Assembly: GCA_003644295.1 (NCBI GenBank)
Contig: QNBZ01000087.1
Span: 1-6,207 of the forward strand
DNA length: 6,207 nucleotides
Direction: 5' to 3'
Source of the DNA: Planctomycetota bacterium
Lineage (GTDB): Bacteria > Planctomycetota > Phycisphaerae > Sedimentisphaerales > Anaerobacaceae
Below are positions 1-6,207 of the stretch, piece by piece; positions within the stretch are counted from its first letter, which is position 1; every line of letters begins with the position of its first letter. The position numbers were made by a program, and so were the translations under genes. The notes beneath the pieces were generated by a model, which searched no databases, was not told where the DNA came from, and was given only the letters and a program-made list of their open reading frames with translations.

Positions 1-17
1 TAGGAATCCGGTTTTAC

Positions 18-46
18 TTGCGGTTTTGTCCTGAAACAGTTATAGT
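18..46 (+). promoter_or_regulatory. candidate sigma-70 promoter of the giant activase gene
   Basis: A -35-like TTGCGG (18-23) is followed after 17 bases by a -10-like TATAGT (41-46), which differs from TATAAT at one base. Transcription would start near position 53 and give a leader of about 33 bases containing the GGGG ribosome-binding site at 75-78. The -35 match is only the TTG half, and only 17 bases of upstream context are visible, so transcription from further upstream cannot be excluded. Confidence 0.3.
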
Positions 47-85
47 AAGCGGTTGGCAGAATAACTATCAATTTGGGGAATAAGT

Positions 86-3000
86 ATGGACGACAGAACA
101 CGTATAGAGACAATTGCCCCGAGCAGGGCCAGACGAAATCAACATGAGTCACTCCGCCGTGGGCGTAAGCTTCACCTTGGCATTGACGTTGGCTCAACCA
201 GCAGTGATGTGATTGTGCTTGACGAAGCCGACAGAGTAATTTTCCGCAATTATCAGCGCACAAAAGGCAAACCCATAGAGACCGTGTGCGCACAACTCAA
301 AGAGTTGTTCAGCACTGTTAGCTCTTATGATATTGCCTTTGCTGCGGCTACCGGTTCTGCGGGGCGGTTTTTAGCCAAGCTGGTTGATATCCCTTTTGTG
401 AATGAGGTGCCAGCACAGGCGGCGGCAGTATATCGGCTCTATCCGAAACTGGAGCGGGCGACAATAGTTGAGATGGGCGGCCAGGATAGCAAGTTGATTT
501 TCCTGTCCGTCGAGCGAGGCCGGAGTAGGGTACAGGATTTTGTATTGAATACGGTTTGTGCGGCAGGAACCGGCTCTTTTCTCGACCAGCAGGCGCAGCG
601 GCTGGGCATAGATATTGAAGATGAGTTCGGGCAGATGGCCTTGCAAAGTAAAACTGTCCCGCGAATGGCTGGGCGATGTTCGGTCTTTGCAAAAAGCGAT
701 ATGATTCACCTTCAGCAGCAGGCGACACCGACCTGCGATATTATTGCGGGGCTGTGTCTGGCGCTGGCCAGAAATTTGAAAAGCAATCTGGGCTGCGGCA
801 GGGAGTTTGTTAAGCCCATTATATTCACTGGCGGTGTGGCGGCAAATGTCGGCGTTGTCAGGGCGATGGAGCAGGTCTTTGAATTAGAGCCAGGTGAACT
901 TTTGGTTCCGGATGAACACTTTTTTACCGGTGCTATTGGTGCTGTACTTGTCGCCAAGGGCAGAGCCGCTCATGGCAATGACGGCCAAATTCAGCTTGGA
1001 AAAATTGACAGTTACCTCGCCGAGCGGGGTTCTGCTTTGGAGAACGCCCCGCATCGGGAGCGGCTGGAGCAGCCGAGCTTGCCGGTACCTGAAAGTCCTG
1101 TTTATGAGCATTTGCTTTCAGAAGTGACCGAGCCGCTCAATGCGTATCTTGGAGTTGATGTCGGCTCGTTGAGTACCAACGTGGTGGTAATGGATGAGCA
1201 GAAAAGAGTCCTCGCAAAGGCGTATTTGATGACGGCTGGCAAGCCCCTGGAATCGGTGCGCAAGGGGCTGGATATAGTCGGGCGGAAGGTCAAGGGTAAG
1301 GTAAAAATTTTAGGAGCGGCGTCCACCGGCTCCGGCAGATACCTTACCGGCGACTTCATAGGTGCCGACGTTGTGATAAATGAAATCACCGCACAGGCGG
1401 CCGGGGCGGCAATCGTTAATCCGAAGGTCGATACGATATTTGAAATCGGCGGACAGGACAGTAAATACATATCGCTGGAAAATGGCGTAGTGGTGGATTT
1501 TGAGATGAATCACGCTTGCGCCGCCGGTACCGGCTCGTTCCTGGAAGAGCAGGCCCAGCGGCTGGGCATAAATATCAATGAGGAATTTGCAGAGTTAGCT
1601 TTTGCAAGTAAGGCCCCGATAAAGCTCGGCGAGCGATGTACGGTGTTTATGGAGTCCGATTTATTAAGCTATCAGCAGCGTGGCGCACAGGTAAGCGAGC
1701 TTGTAGCCGGCTTGAGTTATTCAATCGTTGCAAATTATCTCAATCGCGTGGTTGGCCAGCGCAAAATCGGTGATAATATCTGTTTTCAGGGCGGCACTGC
1801 TTTTAACAAGGCGGTATGGTCGGCATTCGAGAAAGTAACCGGCAAGCCGATTATGGTCCCAGACCATCACGAGGTAACCGGTGCGTTGGGGGCGGCCGCT
1901 ATCGCAGCAGAGCGTATGAAAGAAACAGGCCAGCTCAAGAGTAAGTTCAGGGGCTTCGAGAATCTTGCATCCATTGAATACAGTGTTGAATCTTTCACCT
2001 GCGAGCATTGTCCAAACCACTGTGAAATTAAGAAGGTACAACTGCCGGGAGCAGAGCCATTATACTACGGCTCGCGGTGCGACAGATACAATATAAAGAA
2101 GAAGGGAAAAGTAAAAAGTGAAAAGTGCTTTGATGCCTTCGAATATCGTAAACGAATGCTGCTAAAGTACGCCGGTCTGGATGGAACGCCACCCGAACGA
2201 GAGACGGGCGACGAGCGACGAGCAACGAAAATAGGTATTCCGATGTGCTTGATTAACTTGCAATTTTTGCCGTTGTTCGCCCGGTTCTTCGAGGCGCTGG
2301 GATTTGAAGTAGTCCATTCGGGCGATACGAACAAGAAAATAATTCGTATGGGAGTGGAACGGCTTACCGCCCAGCCCTGTTTTCCGGTAAAGGTCGCTTA
2401 CGGCCACATCGCCGAGTTGGTCGAAAGAAAAGTCGATTATATCTTTCTGCCAAGCGTTGTTTCGATGATGGCCGGCTTCCCTCAGAATAAGCACAATCAG
2501 TTATGTCCCTATGTGCAATCGTTGGCTTACCAGGCCAAGACGGCTTTTGCCGGGAAACTTGGAGATACGAAAATCCTCACTGTTCCGCTTTACCTTGGCG
2601 AGGGAAATAAGCTGCTGCAAAAGAGCTTTGCTAAGCTCGGACGCAAGCTGGGAGTTTCCAGCTCGGCTGTTCGAAAGGCGGTTGAAGAAGGATTTTCCGC
2701 TCAGGCGGGTTTTGAGACGGCTATGAAAGAAAAGGGCGCAGAAATTCTCGGCAAAATCGGACCCGACAGGAAATTGTTCATTTTGGTTTCTCGTCCGTAT
2801 AACGGCTGCGATGAAGGTGTGAATTTACGACTGCCAAAAAAACTGGCCGACCTTGGCGCTGATATAATACCTATGGATATGCTCGACCTTGATACGGCAC
2901 AGCTTAGTGATGAGTCCCTCCACAGAGAAACTTATTGGATGTACGGGCAGAGGATTTTAAGAGCTGCCGAGATAATCAAAGACGACCCGCGACTTTTCGC

Positions 3001-4459
3001 AATATATCTTTCGAACTTTAGTTGCGGCCCGGACTCGTTCTTGATGACGTTTTTCAAGGACATAATGAACAAGAAGCCCTGTTTGCAGTTGGAGCTTGAC
3101 GAGCACTCCGCCGACGCCGGCGTGATTACCCGACTTGAGGCATTTCTTGAGAGTTTGAAAAACTACAAGGGATTGGTGATTGAAAGCAGAAAATCGAAAA
3201 CAGGAAGTCGAAAATCGAAAATTGGAAATCGAAAATTGTACATTCCATATATGGGCGATTGCTCTTATGGCGTCGCTGCGTGCTTCAGGGCTTATGGTCA
3301 GCCGGCAGAGGTTATGCCGTTGGCCGACGAGGCGACACTTTTGCAGGGCAGACAATTTACTACCGGAAAAGAGTGTTTGCCCTGTGCCATTACAACCGGA
3401 GATATGCTGAAGGTGATAAGAACCGAAGGGATAGACCCGGACAAAACGGCCTTCTTTATGCCCGGCTCTTCCGGGCCTTGCAGGTTTGGGATGTACAGTC
3501 ATCTGCACAGATTGATTTTAAGGTATGCCGGCGTAGAAGGTGCGTCCGTGGTTGCACCGAACCAAGACGACAACTTCTACGAAGAGTTCACGGAAAATAT
3601 TGACGGTGCTTCCACGAGCAGCTTTTTGAAGGATGTGTGGATTGCTACCGTAGGCCTGGATTTGTTAGGCAAACTAATCCTTCGGCTGCGACCGTTTGCC
3701 GCCGATGCCGGCTTAGCTCAACGGGTTTATGAGCGCTCGCTGAAGCGATGGACGCAAGCTGTTGAGAATCGCCACAGCTTTTCCCGGATGCGACAGCTTA
3801 TGGAATCTATCGCAGATGACTTTGCAGCGGTGGAATTGGACCGTAAAGTGCGGAAGCCGAGGATTGGAATAGTCGGAGAGATTTACGTTCGCAACCATCC
3901 ATTTGCTAATGCGAATGTAATCGCACGGCTGGAAGAGCTTGGTGCTGCCTGCGCTCTGGCTTCGTTGGCAGAGTGGATTTACTATACCAATTTCACGCGG
4001 GGCCGAATGGCCAGACGAAGATGGCGGGTGCGCAACTTCTTTACAAACATTATTCAAAACCGTTTACAGCACCGGCTCGAACAGACGCTTGCAAAGCCAC
4101 TTGAAGAAAGGTTTGGTAAATTGGCCGAGGAGCCGATAGGACACGTCCTTGAGCTTGCCGCTCCGTATATGCACGCCTCGTTCGAAGGCGAAGCGATACT
4201 CAGCATCGGCAAAATGGTAGAGTACCACCACCAGGGTTTCGGTGGTGTGGTGAATGTGATGCCGTTTAGCTGTATGCCTTCGACAGTCGTCAGTACCCAG
4301 ACCAGGCGTGTCAGCGCTGATTGTGGCGATATGCCGATTTTGAACTTGAGTTTTGACGGACAGGAGGATTCGACTTTGACGACCCGCCTCGAGGCATTTG
4401 TCGAGCAAGTCCGACAGCGCAAGACCTCTGGAATTGAGATTCCAGTTTTAACAGTTTAG
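86..4459 (+). CDS. fused acyl-CoA dehydratase activase: two BadF/BadG/BcrA/BcrD ATPase domains plus DUF2229 and HgdB-like regions
   Basis: This 1457-residue protein belongs to the superfamily of ATP-dependent [4Fe-4S] activators of 2-hydroxyacyl-CoA dehydratases and benzoyl-CoA reductases (HgdC/BcrA/BadG). It is probably cytoplasmic; no signal peptide or membrane span is apparent. Domain 1 (about 30-292) has the phosphate loop GIDVGST (32-38), GGQDSK (131-136), CAAGTGSFL with C158, a second cysteine C198 in GRCSVF, and GGVAAN (249-254). Domain 2 (about 353-610) repeats this: GVDVGS (356-361), GGQDSK (455-460), C478, C518, GGTAFN (569-574). These cysteines match the two per monomer that bind the bridging cluster in HgdC. 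A segment with C639, C642, C646 and C665 follows, then a DUF2229-type region from about 716 (C765, C807, C980) and a last HgdB-like region from about 1052 (C1097, C1100, C1132, C1396). The start is supported by GGGG at 75-78, six to seven bases upstream; residues 1-29 are an extension outside the family core. Linkers carry three heptanucleotide arrays. Family assignment is firm. Substrate and electron acceptor are unknown, and no separate dehydratase gene is in view. Confidence 0.93.
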   Translation: MDDRTRIETIAPSRARRNQHESLRRGRKLHLGIDVGSTSSDVIVLDEADRVIFRNYQRTKGKPIETVCAQLKELFSTVSSYDIAFAAATGSAGRFLAKLVDIPFVNEVPAQAAAVYRLYPKLERATIVEMGGQDSKLIFLSVERGRSRVQDFVLNTVCAAGTGSFLDQQAQRLGIDIEDEFGQMALQSKTVPRMAGRCSVFAKSDMIHLQQQATPTCDIIAGLCLALARNLKSNLGCGREFVKPIIFTGGVAANVGVVRAMEQVFELEPGELLVPDEHFFTGAIGAVLVAKGRAAHGNDGQIQLGKIDSYLAERGSALENAPHRERLEQPSLPVPESPVYEHLLSEVTEPLNAYLGVDVGSLSTNVVVMDEQKRVLAKAYLMTAGKPLESVRKGLDIVGRKVKGKVKILGAASTGSGRYLTGDFIGADVVINEITAQAAGAAIVNPKVDTIFEIGGQDSKYISLENGVVVDFEMNHACAAGTGSFLEEQAQRLGININEEFAELAFASKAPIKLGERCTVFMESDLLSYQQRGAQVSELVAGLSYSIVANYLNRVVGQRKIGDNICFQGGTAFNKAVWSAFEKVTGKPIMVPDHHEVTGALGAAAIAAERMKETGQLKSKFRGFENLASIEYSVESFTCEHCPNHCEIKKVQLPGAEPLYYGSRCDRYNIKKKGKVKSEKCFDAFEYRKRMLLKYAGLDGTPPERETGDERRATKIGIPMCLINLQFLPLFARFFEALGFEVVHSGDTNKKIIRMGVERLTAQPCFPVKVAYGHIAELVERKVDYIFLPSVVSMMAGFPQNKHNQLCPYVQSLAYQAKTAFAGKLGDTKILTVPLYLGEGNKLLQKSFAKLGRKLGVSSSAVRKAVEEGFSAQAGFETAMKEKGAEILGKIGPDRKLFILVSRPYNGCDEGVNLRLPKKLADLGADIIPMDMLDLDTAQLSDESLHRETYWMYGQRILRAAEIIKDDPRLFAIYLSNFSCGPDSFLMTFFKDIMNKKPCLQLELDEHSADAGVITRLEAFLESLKNYKGLVIESRKSKTGSRKSKIGNRKLYIPYMGDCSYGVAACFRAYGQPAEVMPLADEATLLQGRQFTTGKECLPCAITTGDMLKVIRTEGIDPDKTAFFMPGSSGPCRFGMYSHLHRLILRYAGVEGASVVAPNQDDNFYEEFTENIDGASTSSFLKDVWIATVGLDLLGKLILRLRPFAADAGLAQRVYERSLKRWTQAVENRHSFSRMRQLMESIADDFAAVELDRKVRKPRIGIVGEIYVRNHPFANANVIARLEELGAACALASLAEWIYYTNFTRGRMARRRWRVRNFFTNIIQNRLQHRLEQTLAKPLEERFGKLAEEPIGHVLELAAPYMHASFEGEAILSIGKMVEYHHQGFGGVVNVMPFSCMPSTVVSTQTRRVSADCGDMPILNLSFDGQEDSTLTTRLEAFVEQVRQRKTSGIEIPVLTV
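2104..2127 (+). repeat. in-frame heptanucleotide array 1 (GTGAAAA type)
   Basis: Three successive 7-mers, GGGAAAA (2104-2110), GTAAAAA (2111-2117) and GTGAAAA (2118-2124), are followed by a partial fourth beginning GTG. They encode the Lys-rich stretch KGKVKSEK (residues 673-680) just after the cysteine-rich segment ending at C665 and before the FEYRKR helix. The array is short and A-rich, so on its own it could be chance; it gains weight from two further 7-nt arrays in the same gene. Confidence 0.5.
2201..2228 (+). repeat. in-frame heptanucleotide array 2 (GCGACGA type)
   Basis: Four 7-mers run without gaps: GAGACGG, GCGACGA, GCGACGA and GCAACGA. A weaker unit, CGAACGA (2194-2200), may precede them. 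Two units are identical and the others differ from them by one or a few bases. The array encodes ETGDERRAT (residues 706-714), a charged linker immediately before the first beta strand of the DUF2229-type region (IGIPMC from 716). The sequence family differs from the other two arrays in this gene but shares the 7-nt period. Confidence 0.7.
3182..3238 (+). repeat. in-frame heptanucleotide array 3 (GAAAATC type), 21-bp higher-order unit
   Basis: Eight heptamers run head to tail: GAAAGCA, then GAAAATC, GAAAACA and GGAAGTC, then GAAAATC, GAAAATT and GGAAATC, then GAAAATT. Grouped by three they form a 21-bp unit, present at 3189-3209 and 3210-3230 with 18 of 21 bases identical, plus a partial third copy. 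Since 21 bases are seven codons, each added unit keeps the frame. The protein shows it as SRKSKTG (1034-1040), SRKSKIG (1041-1047) and NRKL (1048-1051). It is a basic linker between the end of the first dehydratase-like region (motif DEHSADAG upstream) and the start of the second (YIPYMGD). Confidence 0.85.
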
Positions 4460-4495
4460 CCCCGCCACCTGTGGCCGAGGTTTGCTTGTGAATGA

Positions 4496-5473
4496 TTACT
4501 TTGTAGCGTTTTCGTTGAGTTTAATCATATTTTTAGCTGTCTCGACGACTTTTTTGCGCAGGGCCTTTGGGGCGAGTACCTGTACCTGGTCGCCGTAGCC
4601 GAGTATCCACCATATTATCTCTCCCAGCCCGTCAACGCGGAACTCAACGATGGCCGAGCCGTCTTCGTTTCGGGTAACTTTTTGTGTGCTGTGCCATTGC
4701 ACCTCGGCGACATTCTCTGCCACTTTGGGTAAGAATCGCAGTTTAACATTATAGATTCTGCCCTGCGGTATCATCGACCATGCTCTACCGAGATAATCGT
4801 CCAGGTCGAAGTTATCACCGTCCAGAAATCGCTTCTCTGTAGTTTGTAGTTCCCTGATACGGTTGAGCTTAAAAGTGCGAACGCTTTTATGCAGCTCGGA
4901 CAGCCCCAGCACATACCACGCTCGGCGGTTATACAGCAGATGATAGGGACAGAGTTCGGTGTCGATAATTTTGTTCTCGAATAGTGAGTGGTATTGGATA
5001 TTCACTTTCTTCTTTGTTGTGATAGCTTTTTGCAGTTGTGTGAACGTTTTATCGAGCAGATTCATCGGCGCCTGAGAGCCGACTTTGGTCGAGATGTTTC
5101 GCAGGGCCGTATTGCAGTATTGCCTGATTTTTGCGGGCAGATTGTTTTCGATTTTCAGGGCGGCCAGCAGCGCCGAGTTTTTGGACGGCAACTGTATCTG
5201 TCTACTTGCCTTGTGGACCAACAGAAGCAAGCTCATCGCCTCCTGCAGGTTCAGGTCGATAGGCGGCAGAAAAAACTCTGGGTCCACTGTATAGCCGCCG
5301 GCCCCTGCGTCGTAATGGTACGGCACGCCGATTTGCTGAAGCTCTTTCAGGTCGCGGAAGATTGTCCGCCGGCTTGTGCCGAATAGTTTCGACAAGTCCT
5401 CGACTGCATAGCGCCTGCCTGATTGCAGTGTCGTTAAAATCTGCATAACTCTGCTGACTCTGCTCAGTTTCAT
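4496..5473 (-). CDS. YafY-type WYL-domain transcriptional regulator
   Basis: This 325-residue protein has the usual length and layout of HTH-WYL-WCX regulators. Residues 1-60 form a DeoR/HTH_11-type winged helix-turn-helix, with recognition helix GTSRRTIFRDLKEL (32-45) and wing residues YDAGAGGYTVD (54-64). Residues 70-135 are a helical linker. The WYL domain spans about 145-215; its signature appears as WYVLG (186-190), followed by the conserved RTFKLNRI (199-206). The WCX extension covers about 240-318. In characterised members the WYL domain senses a ligand, often a nucleotide or nucleic acid; the ligand here is unknown. The start codon at 5473-5471 is preceded by AGGGA (5483-5487 on this strand) with nine bases between, a good ribosome-binding site. 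It is divergent from the PfkB-family kinase and convergent with the giant activase, 36 bases apart. Control of the kinase gene and of itself from the shared upstream region is a reasonable inference, not shown. Confidence 0.92.
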   Translation of the reverse strand: MKLSRVSRVMQILTTLQSGRRYAVEDLSKLFGTSRRTIFRDLKELQQIGVPYHYDAGAGGYTVDPEFFLPPIDLNLQEAMSLLLLVHKASRQIQLPSKNSALLAALKIENNLPAKIRQYCNTALRNISTKVGSQAPMNLLDKTFTQLQKAITTKKKVNIQYHSLFENKIIDTELCPYHLLYNRRAWYVLGLSELHKSVRTFKLNRIRELQTTEKRFLDGDNFDLDDYLGRAWSMIPQGRIYNVKLRFLPKVAENVAEVQWHSTQKVTRNEDGSAIVEFRVDGLGEIIWWILGYGDQVQVLAPKALRKKVVETAKNMIKLNENATK

Positions 5474-5509
5474 TGCTTGTATTCCCTATTTTGACTAAAT
5501 CGAATTGTT

Positions 5510-5537
5510 ATTATATCGTTAATGCCGAGTGAGCCAA
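5510..5537 (-). promoter_or_regulatory. candidate sigma-70 promoter of the WYL regulator
   Basis: On the minus strand a -35-like TTGGCT (5537-5532, four of six matches to TTGACA) is followed after 16 bases by a perfect TATAAT (5515-5510). The predicted start is near 5503, giving a leader of about 30 bases that contains the AGGGA ribosome-binding site. The position fits a dedicated promoter for the regulator. Confidence 0.5.
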
Positions 5538-5542
5538 GCAAA

Positions 5543-5554
5543 AACAGGCCTGTT
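5543..5554. promoter_or_regulatory. perfect 12-bp palindrome, candidate operator
   Basis: AACAGGCCTGTT is perfectly self-complementary and lies in the divergent intergenic region. It is just upstream of the -35 element of the regulator (ends at 5537) and about 23 bases upstream of the TATAAT candidate for the kinase, so it touches the expected -35 position of that promoter. A dimeric winged-helix protein bound here could affect both promoters. It has no loop and no T-tract, which argues against a terminator. Assigning it to the WYL regulator is inference from position. Confidence 0.4.
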
Positions 5555-5571
5555 CGATTCTTAAAAAAAGC

Positions 5572-5599
5572 TTGCTTATAATGTTCGGCTTGCTATACT
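5572..5599 (+). promoter_or_regulatory. candidate promoter region of the PfkB-family kinase gene
   Basis: Two overlapping options are visible. A perfect TATAAT at 5577-5582 lacks a good -35 at 16-18 bases upstream. Alternatively TTGCTT (5572-5577) and TATACT (5594-5599) form a pair with a 16-base spacer, starting transcription near 5606. Both lie in an imperfect direct repeat, CTTGCT followed by TATA or ATA, at 5571 and again 18 bases later at 5589. A 7-A tract (5563-5569) lies just upstream. Which hexamers are used cannot be decided by eye. Confidence 0.4.
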
Positions 5600-5629
5600 T
5601 GACAGTCGAAGGGAACTGTGGGGATAAAA

Positions 5630-6207
5630 ATGCCAGGAAGGACCCCTAAGGTAGTTGTGGTCGGCGGCGCCTACGTGGATATGGCGATGAGGTGCGGCCA
5701 GGCCCTCACGCTTGGCCGAAGCGTTGTCGGCTCTGATTTTTCATACACCGCCACCGGCCCAGGGCCGAATCAGGCGGTCGAAGCGGCCCTGTGTGGATGC
5801 GAGGTATATCTCATCGGCAAGCTCGGCGGCGGCCCATTCGCCCAGATAGTCAGGGAAACCCTTTCTGAATTCAAAGTTAATACTGATTTCATCTATACCG
5901 CAGGGGCAAAAAACACCGGCATTGTTATAACTCTGGTCAACGCCGGAGGCGAGAATGCCGGCTGTATCTACACCGGCGCAAATAGCGCTCTGGCGCCGGC
6001 AGATATAGACGCCGCCGAGAAGGTTATCGCCGAGGCCAACGTCTGTTTGATTCACGGACGACTGCCGCAGGATGCGATTGTAAGGGCTATCCGCCTGGCA
6101 AAGGTGCACGGTACGAAAGTCATTCTCAATCCGGCAAGCCCAATAGAATCCCAGGGTAACGGAAGGACGGAAGGTGGCGATTTACCGGTAGAGTATTTCA
6201 GTGTTGA
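5630..6207 (+). CDS. PfkB/ribokinase-family sugar kinase, N-terminal part (cut by window edge)
   Basis: The open frame from ATG 5630 runs to the right edge without a stop, giving the first 192 residues of a family usually about 300 long. It aligns well by eye with ribokinase-type kinases, which transfer the ATP gamma-phosphate to a sugar or nucleoside hydroxyl. VVVVGGAYVDM (8-18) is the first strand with the likely substrate-binding D17. TGPGPNQAVEAA (42-53) stands at the GGKGANQA motif. The segments NTGIVITLVNAGGEN, IYTGANSAL and VILNPASP follow in the expected order. The catalytic GAGD motif and the nucleotide site lie beyond the window. GGGG (5620-5623), six bases before the ATG, is the likely ribosome-binding site and resembles that of the giant gene. 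The loop GNGRTEGGD, where ribokinases have a short turn after NPAPA, includes an 8-bp direct duplication (6159-6174). Substrate is unpredictable; the WYL regulator is divergent 156 bases away. Confidence 0.88.
   Translation, partial: MPGRTPKVVVVGGAYVDMAMRCGQALTLGRSVVGSDFSYTATGPGPNQAVEAALCGCEVYLIGKLGGGPFAQIVRETLSEFKVNTDFIYTAGAKNTGIVITLVNAGGENAGCIYTGANSALAPADIDAAEKVIAEANVCLIHGRLPQDAIVRAIRLAKVHGTKVILNPASPIESQGNGRTEGGDLPVEYFSV

Noticed and set aside
38..66. Inverted pair AGTTAT (38-43) / ATAACT (61-66) before the giant gene
   Set aside because: Six A/T-rich pairs with a 17-base loop overlapping the -10 candidate; expected by chance and no riboswitch-like structure seen.
348..728. Minus-strand open frames of 126 and 112 codons opposite the first activator domain
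   Set aside because: They overlap strongly conserved codons (GGQDSK and CAAGTGSFL) and have no family features; they are shadows.
2957..3508. 183-codon minus-strand open frame
   Set aside because: It lies wholly antisense to the conserved activase, and its translation shows no recognisable domain; part of it simply translates the complement of the heptamer array.
4464..4475. Palindrome GCCACCTGTGGC in the 36-base convergent gap, as a terminator
   Set aside because: The loop would be only two to four bases, the stem is at most five pairs, and no T-tract follows on either strand. Termination between the two convergent genes is not explained by it.
4988..5386. 132-codon plus-strand open frame opposite the WYL regulator
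   Set aside because: It is antisense to the conserved HTH and linker coding sequence and has no recognisable domain or ribosome-binding site of note.
5599..5628. Perfect TTGACA (5599-5604) with GATAAA (5623-5628) as a kinase promoter
   Set aside because: The predicted start would fall at or after the ATG at 5630 and would skip the GGGG ribosome-binding site; the pairs upstream fit better.
6159..6174. Two copies of the 8-mer ACGGAAGG in the kinase gene
   Set aside because: Only two units with an 8-nt rather than 7-nt period; too short to link to the heptamer arrays.

Overview
The window looks like a bacterial chromosome with three protein-coding genes: one complete giant gene, one complete regulator and one gene cut by the right edge. 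No RNA gene, insertion sequence, CRISPR array or origin is visible. The main gene belongs to the oxygen-sensitive 2-hydroxyacyl-CoA dehydratase / benzoyl-CoA reductase activator superfamily, so an anaerobe is likely. The style of the genes (single-chain fused activase, YafY-type WYL regulator, ribokinase-like kinase, GGGG-type ribosome-binding sites) would fit an anaerobic member of Planctomycetota such as the Phycisphaerae. That assignment is inference with modest confidence; nothing here fixes the taxonomy.

Layout: positions 1-85 hold a short leader with a plausible sigma-70 promoter. Positions 86-4459 (+) encode a 1457-residue protein with two tandem ASKHA-type ATPase activator domains, a small cysteine-rich segment, and two consecutive regions resembling the dehydratase (HgdA/HgdB-like) side of the family. 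Positions 4496-5473 (-) encode a WYL-domain transcriptional regulator that converges on the giant gene across 36 bases with no convincing terminator. Positions 5474-5629 are a divergent intergenic region with a promoter candidate for each flank and a perfect 12-bp palindrome between them. From 5630 (+) to the edge runs the N-terminal 192 residues of a PfkB/ribokinase-family sugar kinase.

How they may work together: the regulator and the kinase are divergently transcribed and share a control region, so the regulator may control the kinase, itself, or both. The activase has no partner dehydratase in view. Because it carries both the activator-like and the dehydratase-like halves, it may be a self-contained ATP-driven low-potential electron-transfer machine. 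Its substrate cannot be read from the sequence.

The least expected structure is inside the giant gene. Three different short arrays, all with a 7-nt period, sit in frame in linkers between conserved blocks (2104-2127, 2201-2228, 3182-3238). They look like degenerate heptanucleotide repeats that entered a conserved gene at positions where the protein tolerates extra residues.
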